NCBI GenBank assembly: GCA_937915515.1
Contig: CALGIK010000026.1
Span: 1 to 8,062 of the forward strand
Reading direction: 5' to 3'
Source of the DNA: an uncultured Clostridia bacterium
GTDB lineage: Bacteria > Bacillota > Clostridia > Christensenellales > CAG-314
DNA length: 8,062 nucleotides
Position 1 is the first letter of the stretch; each line of letters opens with the position of its first letter. The notes below the pieces were generated by a model that saw nothing but the letters and a program-made list of their open reading frames with translations, had not been told where the DNA came from and did no database searches. A program made the translations under genes and the position numbers. This document shows positions 6,321-8,062 of the stretch, piece after piece.

Positions 6321-7715
6321 TTATTTTAGAAAAGCTACATAAGCTTTGTATGCGTTATAGATGTCGAGTTTAGAAACCAATTCAAAAGGAGAGTGCATGC
6401 TGAGTACCGGTACGCCCACATCGACTACGTCGATATTCATCTGAGCGACGTACATGGCAACTGTTCCGCCGCCGCCTACGTCAACCGCTCCCAACTCGCC
6501 GATTTGCCAATATACGTTGTCATTATCAAAAATTTCGATAACTTTTTGCATCAATTCGGCAGAGGCGTCACTGCTGCCGCCCTTTCCGCGAGCGCCTGTA
6601 TATTTTGTAAGCACACAGCCTTTGTTAACAAAACTGCTGTTGTTTGCTTCGTAAACGGAGGGGAAAGTGGGGTCATATGCCGCATTGACATCGCTTGAAA
6701 GGCATATCGAATTTTTGCATATTTCCTTATAGTCAACACCTTTATTTTGTGCCAGATAATGTATGTAATGGCGTAAAAAATCGCTGTTTAGTCCTGTGTT
6801 GCCTATGCTTCCGATTTCTTCCTTATCGACAAGAGCCGTTAAGGTAGTATATTGCGGCTGTTTTGCCTCAATTTCTGCTATAAGCGCACCATATGCGCAA
6901 ACTCTGTCATCCTGACCCGCCGCGCCAACAAAGGAACGGTCAAATCCAACGTCGCTAGCTTTTGCCGCCGGTACAATTTCGATTTCGGCGCGCAAAAAGT
7001 CTTTTTCGATAATACCGTATTTTTCGTTTAGGATTTTAAGAGTATTTAACTTTATTGCTTCCTTAACTTCTTTGTCTTCAAAGGGGATGCTGCCTACTAT
7101 AACGTTTAGCTCTTCGCCCTTTATGCCGTCGGCTAATGTGCGTTTATTTTGTTCTCCCGATAAATGGGGCAGTAGGTCGGTAATAACAAATACGGGGTCG
7201 GTAGCTGCTTCACCTATACTCACATTGACTGCTGTACCGTCCTTTTTGATAAACACGCCGTGTATTGCCAAAGGAATACAACTCCATTGATATTTTTTGA
7301 TGCCGCCGTAATAATGTGTTTTAAAGTAAGCGATATCTTTATTTTCAAAAACGGGATTAGGCTTTAGGTCTAATCTGGGGGAATCAACGTGAGCTATATT
7401 TAAACGTATGCCTTGGTCCAACGGTTTTGTGCCGAATGTGGTAGCGATAACAGCTTTGTTGCGGTTGATCGAATATACCTTGTCGCCTGCAACGTATTTT
7501 GCTTTAGCGTCAAAAGCGACATAACCGGCTGCTTTAAGCTTTTCTACTGCGTATGCAACACATTCGCGTTCCGTCTTGCCTTTGTCCAAAAAGACTTTAT
7601 AACCTTCGCAAAAATCGTTTGATTCCTCAATTTGTTGAGGACTTACCGTTGCAATATGCGGAATTTCCAAAAATAACTTGTCTTTTAATAATTGTCCTGC
7701 TGTTTTTTCGCCCAT
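6321..7715 (-). CDS. M18 family metallo-aminopeptidase
   Basis: This is a 464-residue cytoplasmic zinc aminopeptidase of the M18 (aspartyl aminopeptidase / aminopeptidase I) family. It should trim N-terminal residues from peptides. The metal site is complete. His109 and Asp111 lie in NIAHVDSPRLDLKP. The bridging Asp269 lies in GQDDRVCAYG. The catalytic Glu299 and metal ligand Glu300 lie in DKEEIGS. Asp342 lies in SSDVNAAYDP, and His441 in VLSMHSPFE. The length matches bacterial members (about 430-470). There is no signal peptide. The ATG at 7713-7715 has AGAGGAG 6 bases upstream. It has its own promoter (7782-7810) and terminator and appears to be a single-gene unit. M18 enzymes usually form large dodecamers and several prefer acidic N-termini, but the preference cannot be read from the sequence. 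Confidence 0.95.
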   Translation of the reverse strand: MGEKTAGQLLKDKLFLEIPHIATVSPQQIEESNDFCEGYKVFLDKGKTERECVAYAVEKLKAAGYVAFDAKAKYVAGDKVYSINRNKAVIATTFGTKPLDQGIRLNIAHVDSPRLDLKPNPVFENKDIAYFKTHYYGGIKKYQWSCIPLAIHGVFIKKDGTAVNVSIGEAATDPVFVITDLLPHLSGEQNKRTLADGIKGEELNVIVGSIPFEDKEVKEAIKLNTLKILNEKYGIIEKDFLRAEIEIVPAAKASDVGFDRSFVGAAGQDDRVCAYGALIAEIEAKQPQYTTLTALVDKEEIGSIGNTGLNSDFLRHYIHYLAQNKGVDYKEICKNSICLSSDVNAAYDPTFPSVYEANNSSFVNKGCVLTKYTGARGKGGSSDASAELMQKVIEIFDNDNVYWQIGELGAVDVGGGGTVAMYVAQMNIDVVDVGVPVLSMHSPFELVSKLDIYNAYKAYVAFLK

Positions 7716-7721
7716 AAAATA

Positions 7722-7728
7722 CTCCTCT
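7722..7728 (-). promoter_or_regulatory. Ribosome binding site of the M18 aminopeptidase gene
   Basis: AGAGGAG on the - strand, 6 bases before the ATG at 7713-7715. It confirms the start. Confidence 0.8.
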
Positions 7729-7761
7729 TTTGCCTAGCGCAAATCAATAACAATAAAATAT

Positions 7762-7774
7762 ACGCCTACGGCGT
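7762..7774 (-). promoter_or_regulatory. Short palindrome at the predicted 5' end of the aminopeptidase mRNA
   Basis: ACGCC-TAC-GGCGT makes a 5-bp hairpin right at the expected transcription start (about 7775). It may protect the 5' end of the mRNA or be a small operator. It is too short for a terminator and lacks a long T run. Confidence 0.4.
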
Positions 7775-7781
7775 TGAATTT

Positions 7782-7810
7782 ATTATAACAAACAATTAGT
7801 CTATTTGCAA
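7782..7810 (-). promoter_or_regulatory. Promoter of the M18 aminopeptidase gene
   Basis: On the - strand TTGCAA (7810-7805), a 17-base spacer and a perfect TATAAT (7787-7782). The start should lie near 7775, with a leader of about 60 bases. Confidence 0.75.
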
Positions 7811-7864
7811 ATTAATATGTGAAAATGAGATAAAATTTTTAAACAAATTATTTAACCCTTAAAA

Positions 7865-7883
7865 TGCAACTATAAGTGCAACT
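7865..7883. repeat. Direct repeat TGCAACT x2, 12-base period
   Basis: TGCAACT occurs at 7865-7871 and 7877-7883, just over one helical turn apart, between the leftward aminopeptidase promoter and the rightward promoter at the window's right end. It could be a tandem regulator site. The repeats are short and the region is AT-rich, so chance is possible. Confidence 0.35.
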
Positions 7884-8020
7884 TTTTGGATAATTAGTTT
7901 ATTAGAAAAATTATACATACGGGAAAACCCTATAAATCATTTTTTTATCTTAATTTCATTTTACAACTTGCCAAAATTGTAAACAAGTTTTAATAAAATT
8001 ATAATTATTTAAATCAACGC

Positions 8021-8049
8021 TTTTCATAAATGGTTTTTTGTGATATATT
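8021..8049 (+). promoter_or_regulatory. Candidate rightward promoter for a gene beyond the window
   Basis: TTTTCA (8021-8026), 17 bases, TATATT (8044-8049), with TG one base before the -10 (extended -10). The leader or gene it would serve lies beyond base 8062. The rest of the stretch 7811-8020 is AT-rich and shows no gene. Confidence 0.45.
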
Positions 8050-8062
8050 ATTTTTATGCGGG

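Noticed and set aside
6393..6698. 101-codon + strand frame
   Set aside because: Antisense to the M18 aminopeptidase over its catalytic motifs. No ribosome binding site and no family resemblance.

Overview
The window is low-G+C bacterial DNA that looks like a Bacillota (Clostridia-like) chromosome. The grounds are an AmaP-type Asp23-family membrane protein, AGGAG-type ribosome binding sites, near-consensus sigma-A promoters (two TTGACA boxes with 17-base spacers), a GatB/YqeY-domain protein, and a lipoprotein with a short Gram-positive-style lipobox. No genus can be named from what is visible. I see no insertion sequence, phage gene, CRISPR array or toxin operon.

Layout from left to right. 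The 3' end of a rightward yqeY-type gene (1-267) meets a leftward C39-like peptidase lipoprotein gene (321-1139) at a shared hairpin terminator (271-293). The lipoprotein gene is preceded by its own promoter and a long structured leader (about 1171-1356). That leader carries the hallmarks of the c-di-GMP-I (GEMM-I) riboswitch aptamer followed by an antiterminator/terminator platform. Next come an AmaP-like membrane protein gene (1464-2366) and leuS (2430-4868), both leftward and probably cotranscribed from a strong promoter at 4932-4960. A gene-poor, AT-rich stretch of about 430 bases (4961-5396) leads to a rightward tRNA-Arg(CCU) (5424-5498). An unrecognised 223-codon gene (5536-6207) follows it with no terminator between them. 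That gene converges on a leftward M18 metallo-aminopeptidase gene (6321-7715) across a strong hairpin (6273-6304). The right end (7788-8062) has no gene and appears to hold a rightward promoter for something beyond the window.

Most genes are housekeeping: leucyl-tRNA charging, peptide turnover, envelope stress and a tRNA. The unusual part is the riboswitch unit. It is the only place in the window where gene control can be read almost base by base. It places a secreted cysteine-peptidase-like lipoprotein under what should be cyclic-dinucleotide control. By hand alignment its ligand pocket differs from the c-di-GMP consensus at both guanine-recognising positions (A for G20, U for C92), so the ligand may not be c-di-GMP. 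The platform reads as an ON switch: ligand binding should favour the antiterminator.
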